DNA of 64,000 bases from Naasia lichenicola (GCF_004801885.1 NZ_SSSM01000005.1:930001-994000), one strand, 5' to 3'; positions 33,985 through 42,353 are shown, counted from the first letter of the stretch. A program made the numbers and translations. Notes: generated by a model not told the origin, from the letters alone.

Positions 33985-34455
33985 CTAGACCCAGAAGTCG
34001 ACGTGCGGCGCGCTGGCCTCCTCCTCAAGCGCGGGGCCATCGATCTCGACGGGTGACGCGGGCGGGAAGACATCCCGCAGTCGGACGGCGGGCATCTCGA
34101 TGCCGCCACCGCGGGTCGCCCCCAGCGTCTCCTCCGAAAGCGCGTAAACGATGCGTCCGATGCCCGACCAGTAAAGAGCGCCGGCACACATCAAACAGGG
34201 CTCGCAGCTCGTGTAGAGAGTGAACAGTGCCAGGTGCTCGGGTGCTCGTTGAGCCGCGGCTTCCCGCGCAAGACGTATTTCTGGATGTCCGGTCAGATCC
34301 GATTCCGTCACGACGACGTTCTCGCTGCGCGCGACGACCGCACCCGTGCCGTCAACGAGGAGCGAGCCGAACGGATGGTTGCCGTGCTCGCGGGATGCCC
34401 GTGCCAGTTCGATGGTCGCGCGCAGGTGCACGCGGTCGTTCTCGGTGAGGCCCAT
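33985..34455 (-). CDS. nucleoside deaminase-like zinc enzyme
   Basis: 156 aa of the cytidine/guanine deaminase fold. Zinc and catalytic residues: His-Pro-Glu in TGHPEIRLARE, and the Cys pair in SCEPCLMCAGAL. Related enzymes deaminate guanine, cytosine or tRNA adenosine. The C-terminal region (GGIEMPAVRLRDVFP) resembles guanine-deaminase-like members. GGAGA is 4 bases upstream of ATG 34455. It is the second gene of an operon with the amidohydrolase at 34475-35563 and would remove an exocyclic amino group. Confidence 0.82.
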   Translation of the reverse strand: MGLTENDRVHLRATIELARASREHGNHPFGSLLVDGTGAVVARSENVVVTESDLTGHPEIRLAREAAAQRAPEHLALFTLYTSCEPCLMCAGALYWSGIGRIVYALSEETLGATRGGGIEMPAVRLRDVFPPASPVEIDGPALEEEASAPHVDFWV

Positions 34456-34474
34456 GTCTCTCCTTCTCTGTGTG

Positions 34475-35563
34475 TCAGGCATCGAGATGCTGACTGCCGG
34501 ACACAACGCACCCGGCCCGAACGACGACGCGATCGGGGGGCTGGTCGACGATCGCCTCGCCGACACTTCCCGCGCGCACCAAGACGTAGTCGCCTGTGGT
34601 GAAGTCGCCGAGGCCGGTGGAGCGGGCGGGGGCGGTGGTCACCAGGTCGAGCGCCCGGGTGAGGTCCTCATCGCGCCGCCATGCGAAGAGGAGGCCGGCG
34701 AGGTTCGCCCGCTCTAGCGCGTCCCCCTTGCCGTAGGGCGACCAACTGTCACGGATGTTGTCGCTCACCACGGCCACGTTGACGCCCGCGGCGAGCAAGG
34801 CCGGCACGGGCGGGAGCACCTCGACCTCGGGCAGGCTCGTGTGTATCGAGACATCGGCTTCGGCGAGCATTTCCGCAGTGACTGCCAGTCGTGAGATGTC
34901 GGTGCGGGCGAGGTCCGCGAGCGAGAAGGCATGGCTGACGGCGACCCGGCCGCCGAGACCGTTGTCACGAGTCCGTGCGGCGATCTCGCGCAACGTGACA
35001 TCCCCCGGAAGGCCGCGCTCGTGCAGGTGGATGTCGATCCTGCTGCCGAAGGTCGTCGCGAGGTCGAACACCGCGGCAAGCTGACCGCCCCTGTCGCCGT
35101 CGAAACCCTCGGGATCCAGCCCGCCCACGGTGTCAGCGCCTAGTTCGAGGCCCTCGCGCATCAGGCGAGCCGCGTGCGTCTGGGAGAGGATGCCGGCCTG
35201 TGGGAAGGCGACGACGTCGAATGCCATACGGTCGGCCCACTGCTGCTTGAGCTCGAGCACCCGGGTGAGATTGGTCAGGCCGGTGGCATCGGTGACGTCG
35301 ACCTGAGCACGGATGCCCGTCACACCGCGAGACGACAGGCGTTGCAACAGCCTGCCCGCACGGGTGCGAAGGTCATCCGGCTGGGCGTCGAGCACGTGCT
35401 GCTCGTGGTCGATGCGCTCCCTGAGGACCGGTGACTCGTGGTGCGGAACCCAACGCGACCCGAACAGCGTTTTGTCGAGGTGTACATGGGCGTCGATGAG
35501 AGGAGGAAGCTTCACCCACTCGCCGCTGTCGAGGAGCGAAGATGGGTCGCTCGTAGGAAGCAT
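34475..35563 (-). CDS. cytosine-deaminase-like amidohydrolase
   Basis: 362 aa. It keeps the full CodA-type site: metal motif DAHVHLDKTLFG, His-Leu-His-Glu in IDIHLHERGL, His in VSHAFSLAD, and catalytic Asp in VSDNIRDSWSPYG. This contrasts with the island's other amidohydrolase, where the Glu and Asp are replaced. It should hydrolyse a ring C-N bond or deaminate a heterocycle. A perfect 14-base LacI-type palindrome lies 55 bases upstream. The nucleoside-deaminase-like gene follows after 19 bases, forming one operon. Confidence 0.85.
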   Translation of the reverse strand: MLPTSDPSSLLDSGEWVKLPPLIDAHVHLDKTLFGSRWVPHHESPVLRERIDHEQHVLDAQPDDLRTRAGRLLQRLSSRGVTGIRAQVDVTDATGLTNLTRVLELKQQWADRMAFDVVAFPQAGILSQTHAARLMREGLELGADTVGGLDPEGFDGDRGGQLAAVFDLATTFGSRIDIHLHERGLPGDVTLREIAARTRDNGLGGRVAVSHAFSLADLARTDISRLAVTAEMLAEADVSIHTSLPEVEVLPPVPALLAAGVNVAVVSDNIRDSWSPYGKGDALERANLAGLLFAWRRDEDLTRALDLVTTAPARSTGLGDFTTGDYVLVRAGSVGEAIVDQPPDRVVVRAGCVVSGSQHLDA

Positions 35564-35617
35564 GGTTCCTGTCTACGGGGCAAACCCTCTCGGCGGAAGC
35601 CGCCGTGCCCATCTACG

Positions 35618-35631
35618 GCGAAACGTTTCGC
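35618..35631 (-). promoter_or_regulatory. perfect LacI-family operator, amidohydrolase operon
   Basis: GCGAAACGTTTCGC, a perfect 14-base palindrome, 55 bases upstream of the amidohydrolase ATG. It is the best copy of the motif in the window. Confidence 0.75.
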
Positions 35632-35873
35632 AATCACCCTGCTGATCGCGATGCGGTCAAAGCCGACCTGAGCGGCTGGGAAGGGGCCGGGCTCGCGCCG
35701 GTGAGCATCGCGTAGCAACGGACAGTGACCAGTCCAGAGCGTGCCCGATGAAGGATCGCGAAATGTGATGAATGCGCGGAAAGAACTCTGATCGACGCGG
35801 GACGAGCGGCACCTTGTTCTGCACCTGGTGACCAATCGGACTGGCCCTGATCAGGGCTTACGCAGCCGGAGCG

Positions 35874-36022
35874 CGGTGCCCCTGGAGGGACTCGAACTCC
35901 AAAAACCGCCCCGGATCAAGTGTTATGTATGCAAAAACCGCGAAAACATGCGGTTTTTGGTTCACCCACAGAAGCCTCGATCACACCGATATTTCCCGAA
36001 GTGTGGGCAAAATGTGGGCACG
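35874..36022 (-). repeat. tRNA-3'-end-like attachment repeat, copy B
   Basis: Same block order as copy A: 35874-35900 (contains GGACTCGAACTCC; reversed it ends TTCGAGTCCCTCCAGGGGCA), 35935-35955, and 35974-36022 (ends TGTGGGCAAAATGTGGGCAC). The two copies lie in the same orientation 12.85 kb apart and delimit island 1. The bases left of each copy are unrelated, so the repeat is sharply bounded on that side. Confidence 0.7.
35933..35958 (+). terminator. hairpin with T tract inside copy B
   Basis: AAAAACCGC pairs with GCGGTTTTT around an 8-base loop; the A and T runs make it a potential terminator in both directions. The unit AAAAACCGC also occurs at 35901-35909. Confidence 0.55.
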
Positions 36023-36277
36023 AAGAGGAGGAAGTGGCTCTCGCTCGACGCGGCGAGCGCGGGACGGTGATGCACTGCCCTAGGGGCGCACGTCCGCCTC
36101 TGTGCTTCATGGCAGACGGTGTTGGCCGTCGAAGCGAGGTGAGACTTAGTCGGATGGTGCTTTCGGGTCGCGAAGCAACAGCGGCGGGGGTGTAAGACTC
36201 CATTCTGATGTTGTACGGGCGCCGACCGATCACGCTGAGGTCCACGGACGCACTCTCATGGACGGGGAAGCAGAAGA

Positions 36278-36931
36278 ATGACGGGATCTCGCCTCACTCA
36301 TATCGCGACGGTCGACGACTGGACGATGGCTCTCGCGGAATCGACAGGTTCGCCAGGGGGCGGCGCGGCTACCGGCGTGATGCTCGCAATATCGGCTGGG
36401 CTGACGTCGATGGTCGCGGGCTACTCTTCCGAGCACGGCGACCCGGAACGGATATCCGAGATCGTTGAACGGGCGAGGGGGCTGAGGTCGCGCGCGCTGG
36501 CCCTGGCTGACGATGATGCCGCTGCGTCTAAGGCCTTCGGCGCTGCATTCGCGCAACCGTCGGGGGATGAGCGGAAACGGGCCATCCAGGTCGCTTCGGT
36601 TGACGCGGCAGGTGTATCTGCAGAGTTGGGAAGATCGGCGATGAGTGCAGTGGCCGATCTGCATTGGCTTGGTGCCCATGGCAACCCAGCCCTCATCGCC
36701 GATGTGGCCGTCGCTTTCGGTGCCCTCCGCGCGGCGATCGTCGGGGCGCGGACCAATGTGAGCTTCGATCTGGCATCTCTCACCTCTGCCGGAGAGGACT
36801 TGGCCGAGGTGCGGAATGGTCACCCTCAGCTGTGGGGTCTGGTGCTGGAGTTCGACGCGGCGCTGACTCAGATCGACGCGATCACGACAGGGCTGGACGG
36901 GAGGGTGGCCCCGACTCTCGAAACCGAGTAA
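36278..36931 (+). CDS. cyclodeaminase/cyclohydrolase (FchA-like) protein
   Basis: 217 aa, helical. Family marks: ESTGSPGGGAATGVMLAISA (the S/T-PGGGS/A box near the N-terminus), long helices with many Ala, and AHGNPALIADVAVAFGALRA, matching the NxxSDVGVA-type segment. FchA-type proteins hydrolyse 5,10-methenyl-THF to 10-formyl-THF. That reaction fits the THF-dependent demethylation genes of this island. First gene to the right of copy B; it converges with the cyclo-ligase gene 22 bases away. Confidence 0.78.
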   Translation: MTGSRLTHIATVDDWTMALAESTGSPGGGAATGVMLAISAGLTSMVAGYSSEHGDPERISEIVERARGLRSRALALADDDAAASKAFGAAFAQPSGDERKRAIQVASVDAAGVSAELGRSAMSAVADLHWLGAHGNPALIADVAVAFGALRAAIVGARTNVSFDLASLTSAGEDLAEVRNGHPQLWGLVLEFDAALTQIDAITTGLDGRVAPTLETE

Positions 36932-36953
36932 AGCGCTCTCGCTGGGGTGTTGC

Positions 36954-37553
36954 CTAGGGATTCGGGATCGGCTTCTCCGGAAGTTGGACTGTCCGCAGTG
37001 GCGTGACGGCGCCGCGCACCGGGAGATCATGGCTCTCGCTGGGAACTCGATCGAGCAGTTCGTCGTCGTGGATCAGGGCGTACACGTGATCGCGGTGCTG
37101 CAAAGTGGCCAGCGCCCGGTCGAAGTAGCCGCGCCCCCAACCCAAACGCATTCCAGTTCTATCGACTGCAGCCGCTGGCACGATGACCAGGTCGGCGTCG
37201 GCGACTGCTGCTGGTCCGCGACGGTCGCCGCTCAGCTCGAAGATGCCAAACAGTCCCTCAACTTCCGGTTGTCCGCGGACTTCCACCCAGTCCATCAACC
37301 CGTCTGCTCTGCTCACGGGAACTAAAACTGCGACGCCGGCGCTCCGTGCCCAGGTGAGGTAGGGGCGTGTGCCCGGCTCATTCGGCATGGAAAGGTAGCA
37401 CGCAACGGTTGTGGGCCGATCCGACGGCGTAAGCCTTGCGAGTTGATTCGCGAACCCTTGCGCCTCGAGCTCTCGCTGCTCGAAGCGGCGAGCCTCTCGT
37501 CGCGCGCGGATATCCGTTCTCAGTAGTTGCTTCGTTACCAAGTCATCATTCAT
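36954..37553 (-). CDS. 5-formyltetrahydrofolate cyclo-ligase
   Basis: 199 aa. The ATP- and folate-binding motif RLGWGRGYFDRALATL near residue 150, with an N-terminal basic helix (LLRTDIRARREARRFEQREL) and the strand VACYLSMPNEPGTRPYLTW, identify the MTHFS family. It converts 5-formyl-THF, a dead-end side product, to 5,10-methenyl-THF, so it protects the folate pool when one-carbon flux is high. ATG 37553 has GGAGG upstream. Same strand as pabB, 328 bases downstream of it. Confidence 0.88.
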   Translation of the reverse strand: MNDDLVTKQLLRTDIRARREARRFEQRELEAQGFANQLARLTPSDRPTTVACYLSMPNEPGTRPYLTWARSAGVAVLVPVSRADGLMDWVEVRGQPEVEGLFGIFELSGDRRGPAAVADADLVIVPAAAVDRTGMRLGWGRGYFDRALATLQHRDHVYALIHDDELLDRVPSESHDLPVRGAVTPLRTVQLPEKPIPNP

Positions 37554-37881
37554 CCGCAGTCGACCTCCAGGTCCTCGCAAAGCGATTGTCCTCGGTTTGT
37601 CGTGCCTGTTATCTCTAAGCAGGTCAGGTTTCTTATTGGGTTGCTCGGTGCAACGCTGGAATGCGGTCCCCGATGTGGCCGTGGCTGATTAGCTTCAGGT
37701 CAGGGGCGAGTTCGAGCTACGGATTCAGCACAAAGACCCGCCCGAATGCTACGGGTGAGAAATCGTCAGCTGCCGGGTCGCACCTCGGCTGGTGATCGAA
37801 GTCGATGAGGTCGAGATCCTGCGCGCGTTCGCTCCGCCGCTCAATCCGGACCCGCCTGAGCCGTGCCTCGATTCGGCCGAG
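37554..37881. other. intergenic region between pabB and the cyclo-ligase gene
   Basis: 328 bases with no supported gene. A short plus-strand open frame beginning at 37792 is antisense to the pabB end and is not convincing. Confidence 0.35.
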
Positions 37882-39399
37882 CTAACGGAAGAAGTCATTT
37901 CCGGCGGCGGTCCAGATAGGGATGTCGAGTCTTGCTCCGAGAGCGGTCAGCACAGGCGCCGGCTTGAGAAGCATCTCGGCGATCTCCTCATCGGGGTCGG
38001 ACAGGATAGTGATTCCGCCCCCGGTGCCGATCGTCGCCACCTCGTGAGCGCGATCGATGACGACAGTGCGGATCGTCATTGAAAGTCGGATGCTTCCACC
38101 AATTCCGATGTATCCGAAGGCGCCCGCATACGCGCCCCGCGGTCCACGCTCGAGGCCCGCGAGGATTGTCATGGCGCTGAACTTGGGAGCACCCGACATC
38201 GACCCCGCCGGGAAGGCTGACCGCACGACCGTCATCGGAGAAACACCCGGGGCCAGACGGGCCGTCACGGTGCTGACGAGCTGGAACACATTCGCATACG
38301 GCTCGACCGTGAAGAGGTGCGGGACCTGGACGGATCCCAGGACGGCGACGCGACTCAGATCGTTACGCATGAGATCGACGATCATGACGTTTTCGGCGCG
38401 TTCCTTTTCGCTCTCAAGAAGCTGACGGCGCAGCAGTGCGTCGACATCGGATGCCGCGCTGCGTGGACGGGTGCCCTTGATCGGTCGCGTCTCGATGAGG
38501 CCGTCGGTGCGCACCCCGAGGAAGAGCTCGGGACTCGAGCTCGCCAGTGCGAGACCGGCGATTTTGATCAGCCCTCCGCGAGGCGTCGGATTCGTGCGCC
38601 GCAGCCGTCGGTAGACGGTCGTCGGGTCCGCTCTGGTCTTGACGGCGATCTGATTCGTCAAGCAGAGCTGATAGGCGTCACCGGCAGCGATGCGCGACTG
38701 GCACTCGAGAATCATCGACCGGTAAGCGCTGGGGGTATGCCGCAGCTCGCCGATGGCGAGCGTGGAGTCGTCGGTGTCCAGGGGGAGTGCGACCGCGCCG
38801 ACCAGTCTCCTCAGTTGCCGCTCCATATGATCCAGCCATCCCGAACCGCTTGCCGAGAAGGTGGAGAGGACCATTCGACCCCGGTCGTGATCGAACGCGA
38901 CGAGTCGATCGACGAACAGCATCGCGGAGTCGGGTCGCGTGGAATCTGCGAAGTCCACGCCGATCGCCGATGCTCCGGATTCAAAACCAACCCAGCCCAC
39001 CCAGCCCAGATCGAACCGATCCGTGCTGAACGATTCGTCGCTCGCTCTATCCTCGTCGAGTTGGGTGGGAAGAGTAACGGACTCGAGGGCCTCGAGGATT
39101 GAGCCCGTGACACGCGCCGATCGTGCGGTCGCGAGATGCGCGATGGCGACCTGCTTGACGCTCGGAGTGCCGACCAGCGTGTAGGCCGACGATCCGGTCA
39201 TGCAGAGATAGCTCCACCCCTCTCTCACATTGATTCCGGCATCGAGCCACGCCGCGTTCTCTTCCTTCGCCAGCAGCTCAACGAAGGCGATCTCAGGGTC
39301 GACCCAAGCTTCGATCACTCGCGAGACGCGGGGCGAGGTCGCCACGGATTGGACCTCAGCGAGCAGTGCGACTGCGGAGTCATGTGAGTCGATTGACAT
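37882..39399 (-). CDS. pabB: aminodeoxychorismate synthase component I / chorismate-binding enzyme
   Basis: 505 aa chorismate-utilising enzyme. C-terminal catalytic half: AYRSMILECQSRIAAGDAYQ, SSSPELFLGVRTDGLIETRP, IKGTRPR (lysine of PabB-type enzymes in the PIKGT motif), ENVMIVDLMRNDLSRV, FPAGSMSGAPKFSAMTIL. The N-terminal half is diverged. PIKGT rather than PIAGT supports PabB over anthranilate synthase TrpE. It makes 4-amino-4-deoxychorismate for p-aminobenzoate, hence folate. No pabA or pabC is seen nearby. ATG 39399 follows GGAGG. Divergent from the ABC-transporter operon, with which it shares the regulatory region. Confidence 0.82.
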   Translation of the reverse strand: MSIDSHDSAVALLAEVQSVATSPRVSRVIEAWVDPEIAFVELLAKEENAAWLDAGINVREGWSYLCMTGSSAYTLVGTPSVKQVAIAHLATARSARVTGSILEALESVTLPTQLDEDRASDESFSTDRFDLGWVGWVGFESGASAIGVDFADSTRPDSAMLFVDRLVAFDHDRGRMVLSTFSASGSGWLDHMERQLRRLVGAVALPLDTDDSTLAIGELRHTPSAYRSMILECQSRIAAGDAYQLCLTNQIAVKTRADPTTVYRRLRRTNPTPRGGLIKIAGLALASSSPELFLGVRTDGLIETRPIKGTRPRSAASDVDALLRRQLLESEKERAENVMIVDLMRNDLSRVAVLGSVQVPHLFTVEPYANVFQLVSTVTARLAPGVSPMTVVRSAFPAGSMSGAPKFSAMTILAGLERGPRGAYAGAFGYIGIGGSIRLSMTIRTVVIDRAHEVATIGTGGGITILSDPDEEIAEMLLKPAPVLTALGARLDIPIWTAAGNDFFR

Positions 39400-39506
39400 C
39401 CGCTGTGCCTCCGTCCTTCCGCCGCGCTCGTCGAACGGAGCTTGCGCTCGAGCGCATCCGACACACCGCACCAAGTCGGCGGGTTGACAGCAGTGTAGGC
39501 CGAGGG

Positions 39507-39540
39507 GATACTGCTCGGTATACGGAGTCCAATCGGTATC
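39507..39540. promoter_or_regulatory. candidate TetR operators, two tandem copies
   Basis: GATACTGCTCGGTATA at 39507-39522 and GAGTCCAATCGGTATC at 39525-39540, 18 bases apart, both carrying TCGGTAT. Similar 16-base sites lie before the VAO gene (44973) and the ligJ operon (47384). They sit between divergent pabB and the transporter operon. Confidence 0.5.
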
Positions 39541-39611
39541 TTGAACCGAACCGGACAACCGAGCGGACAGAGAAGTTCCGCGCCCGACAACGAAGTCACC
39601 GGAGGCAACCC

Positions 39612-40781
39612 ATGCGCACCTTTCGAAATGGCGTACTGCTGGCGGCGGTGATGACCCTCGTCGTGGGTCTCACCGGCTGCAGCTCGGACACCGGTGACGG
39701 TGGCGGTTCGACCGATGGGGTCACCTACCCCGACGCTGACGGAAAATGTGCCGTCGATCCTCGCGACGGCGTCGACTACGCCTCGGCGAACGACTACATC
39801 TCCTACTTCGAGGAGGAGTCCGACGGGCTACCCGTCACCGAGCCTCTGGCTGAGCCGATCGATCCTTCGACGACTGTCGCTTACCTCGACAACGGATCCG
39901 CTGTATCCGCCATCATCTACTCGTCACTCGAGCAGGCCGCGACCACGGCCGGTGTGCAGCTGTCTCGCGTGGACACCGGCCTCGACGCGCAGAGCATCAA
40001 CTCGGCGGTGAGCACGGTTGTCGAGAACGCACCCGACATCCTGATCGCGGCCGCTGTCGACGCTACGTTCTTCCAAAGCCAGCTCGACGCCCTCAAGGCA
40101 GCCGGCACGACCATCGTCTACGCCGGGTCGAGCAACGCCGATCAGTTCGGTCTCCTCGACTCGCAGTCGGGACTTGGCGCATCGAAGATCAATGGCCAGG
40201 TGCTCGGCGCGGCCGCCATCGCACTGACATGTGGAACGGGCAAAAACTTCGTCTTTTACAACATCCCCGAGTTGTCCTTCTCCGCCATCCAGCTGGATGC
40301 GGCAAAGACCTATCTCGCGGACGCCTGCCCGGACTGCACGCTTCGCACGGTGGACATCCCTGTCACCACCATGGACACGACCGCCGGCGATGCGGTCGTA
40401 AGCGACCTGCAGGCCCACCCTGAGACGGACTTCTTCATCACGGTGGCGGATCAGATCCAGATCGGTCTCAAGGGCAAGATGGACCTCGCGGGCATCGACG
40501 TCCCTGGAATGGGCCAGTCGTCTCTTCCGCCGAACGTTGAGCAGATCGCCAGCGGGCTGCAGGCCGCTGGATTCGCTGTGGACTACAACGAGTACACCTG
40601 GTTCATGCTCGACGAGGGCCTCCGGCGGGCTCAGGGCATGGACGTCGTCTACGACGACTGGAAGCCTTGGGTCAAGGCGATCTCGCGTGTCCTCACGAAG
40701 TCGACGGCGGGCGACTATCCCCAGGGCTTCGTCGCCTACCCGGACATGGCGTCCGACTTCGCGACGCTATGGGGCAAGTAG
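39612..40781 (+). CDS. ribose-type ABC transporter substrate-binding lipoprotein
   Basis: 389 aa. Lipoprotein signal with lipobox LTGC (Cys at about residue 23), a Gly/Ser linker, and a periplasmic-binding domain of the Peripla_BP_4 type: TTVAYLDNGSAVSAIIYSSL, DILIAAAVDATFFQSQLDAL, KAAGTTIVYAGSSNADQF, DFFITVADQIQIGLKGKM. Relatives bind sugars, but aromatic ligands are possible given the neighbouring demethylase genes. GGAGGCAACCC precedes the ATG. First gene of an operon with ATPase, permease and a LigM-like demethylase. Confidence 0.88.
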   Translation: MRTFRNGVLLAAVMTLVVGLTGCSSDTGDGGGSTDGVTYPDADGKCAVDPRDGVDYASANDYISYFEEESDGLPVTEPLAEPIDPSTTVAYLDNGSAVSAIIYSSLEQAATTAGVQLSRVDTGLDAQSINSAVSTVVENAPDILIAAAVDATFFQSQLDALKAAGTTIVYAGSSNADQFGLLDSQSGLGASKINGQVLGAAAIALTCGTGKNFVFYNIPELSFSAIQLDAAKTYLADACPDCTLRTVDIPVTTMDTTAGDAVVSDLQAHPETDFFITVADQIQIGLKGKMDLAGIDVPGMGQSSLPPNVEQIASGLQAAGFAVDYNEYTWFMLDEGLRRAQGMDVVYDDWKPWVKAISRVLTKSTAGDYPQGFVAYPDMASDFATLWGK

Positions 40782-40784
40782 TCC

Positions 40785-42353
40785 ATGACCATCACGCCGC
40801 CTGCATCAGAGGCAGCTGAGGCGCAGCCCCTGATGCAGGCGGCCGGCATCGTGAAGGACTTCCCCGGGCTACGCGCCCTGGACGATGTGTCGCTGCGGGT
40901 GCAGGGCGGCGAGATCGTCGCTCTGGTCGGGCACAACGGCTCTGGCAAGTCCACGTTGGTGAAGATCTTGGCCGGGGTGTACACCGCGGATCAGGGCAGC
41001 GTGGAATTCGACGGAGTCGGCGATCAGGCTGCAAGGCTGCACATCATTCACCAGGACCTGGGGCTCGTGGCCGAGCTGAGCACCGTCGAAAACCTCGGTC
41101 TCGGCGCTGTCCCGGGTGTGCACGGCTTTGCGCCCACGCGAGGACGGGCGGAGCGGTCGCACGCGCTCTCCCTGATCGCCCGCTTCGGTGAAGCGTTCGA
41201 CATCGGCATCCCCGTGGGGCGCCTCGCTCCAGCGCAGCGCGCGATCGTGGCGATCGCCCGCGCGCTCGACGGCTGGGTGCATCCACGCAACGTGTTGATC
41301 TTGGACGAGCCGTCGGAGGCCCTGCACGCGAGCGAAGTGGACGTCCTGTTCAGCGCAATGCGCCGCGTCGCGGCGGACGGCGCAGGAGTCGTGTTCATCT
41401 CGCATCGGCTGGATGAGGTGCTCGAGATAGCCGATCGAGTGGTGGTGCTTCGCGACGGACGCGTTGTGGCCGACGTCGCCGGCGCAGGCCTGGACCACGA
41501 CGCACTCGTCGAGTTCGTCACGGGAGCGAGCGCGGAGGAGTCCGTGGCGCCGGTGCGGACGTTGCAACGAGGTGAGCAGATGGTCGATATCCGAGGCCTG
41601 TCGGGGGTCGGTGTGCGCAGAATCGACATCGGCATCCGCGCAGGAGAGGTAGTGGGCGTGGCGGGAGTGCTTGGCTCCGGCCGTGACATCCTGCCCTCGC
41701 TCGTCTTCGGATCGCTGCCCTCCACGGCGGAGCGTTTCGACATCGCCGGCCATGAGTACAGCGCGCGGAGCCCGGGCGAGAGCGTGCGGCGAGGGCTCGC
41801 ATTCGTACCGGGCGATCGCGTGCGCTTCGGGGGCATCCGCTCGATGAGCGCCCGAGAGAACATCACCCTTCCCGACCTGCGCGCGGTGACCGGTCCATTC
41901 GGCTCGATCCGTGTGCGCGCCGAACTGCGCCTGAGCCACGATCTCCTCGATCGCTACGACGTGCGCCCTGCCCGCGTGGAGCAGGCGTTCGCACAGTTCA
42001 GCGGCGGCAATCAGCAGAAAATCGTCTTCGCGAAGTGGCTGCGGAACGATCCGCGCGTGCTCATCCTCGAGGAGCCGACGCAGGGCGTCGACATCGGCGC
42101 GAAGCAGGCGATCTACGCGGAGATCGACGGCGCCGCTCAGCGAGGGGCTGCCGTGCTGGTGTGCTCCTCGGACGCCAAAGAGCTCGTGCGTCTCTGCGAC
42201 CGCGTGATCGTCATGCGTGACGGAGTCGCTGTCGCCGAGCTCACTGGTGCACAGCTGACGGAGACCGATCTCGTTCGTCACGGCTACGGCCTCGCAGACT
42301 CCGTATCACCGAGTACCAACCCCAGAACCGCACGAGATGGAGAGCACCGATGA
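40785..42353 (+). CDS. ABC transporter ATP-binding protein (RbsA type)
   Basis: 522 aa, two fused nucleotide-binding domains. Domain 1: Walker A GHNGSGKST, weak signature LAPAQRAIVAIARAL, LILDEPSEAL. Domain 2: degenerate Walker A GVLGSGRDIL, signature FSGGNQQKIVFAKW, LEEPTQGVDIGAK. Starts 3 bases after the lipoprotein stop. A perfect 14-base hairpin lies in codons 5-20, possibly lowering translation relative to the binding protein. The stop overlaps the permease ATG. Confidence 0.92.
   Translation: MTITPPASEAAEAQPLMQAAGIVKDFPGLRALDDVSLRVQGGEIVALVGHNGSGKSTLVKILAGVYTADQGSVEFDGVGDQAARLHIIHQDLGLVAELSTVENLGLGAVPGVHGFAPTRGRAERSHALSLIARFGEAFDIGIPVGRLAPAQRAIVAIARALDGWVHPRNVLILDEPSEALHASEVDVLFSAMRRVAADGAGVVFISHRLDEVLEIADRVVVLRDGRVVADVAGAGLDHDALVEFVTGASAEESVAPVRTLQRGEQMVDIRGLSGVGVRRIDIGIRAGEVVGVAGVLGSGRDILPSLVFGSLPSTAERFDIAGHEYSARSPGESVRRGLAFVPGDRVRFGGIRSMSARENITLPDLRAVTGPFGSIRVRAELRLSHDLLDRYDVRPARVEQAFAQFSGGNQQKIVFAKWLRNDPRVLILEEPTQGVDIGAKQAIYAEIDGAAQRGAAVLVCSSDAKELVRLCDRVIVMRDGVAVAELTGAQLTETDLVRHGYGLADSVSPSTNPRTARDGEHR
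40796..40843 (+). promoter_or_regulatory. strong hairpin over the start of the ATPase gene
   Basis: GCCGCCTGCATCAG (40796-40809) pairs perfectly with CTGATGCAGGCGGC (40830-40843) across a 20-base loop. It begins 12 bases into the coding sequence, between the binding-protein gene and its ATPase gene. This is a typical place for a structure that stabilises the upstream mRNA or limits downstream translation. Confidence 0.6.

Larger units (their letters stand above)
35564..36277. other. junction between island 1 and island 2
   Basis: 714 bases without a convincing gene. They hold the LacI operator, the tRNA-3'-like repeat copy B (35874-36022) and a hairpin (35933-35958). Right to left, an open frame at 35916-36245 shares CPHFAHT..NIGVIEA..CFRGF with the region at copy A, possibly a decayed integrase end. 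GC content is visibly lower than in the flanks around 35.90-36.00 kb. Confidence 0.6.

Noticed and set aside
37882-39399. Calling the chorismate-binding enzyme anthranilate synthase TrpE
   Set aside because: PIKGT motif with Lys and the folate-gene context favour PabB; no trp genes are nearby.
40869-42281. Minus-strand open frame of about 470 codons opposite the RbsA-type ATPase
   Set aside because: The plus strand encodes an unmistakable ABC ATPase. The antisense product is His/Asp-rich with no known fold.
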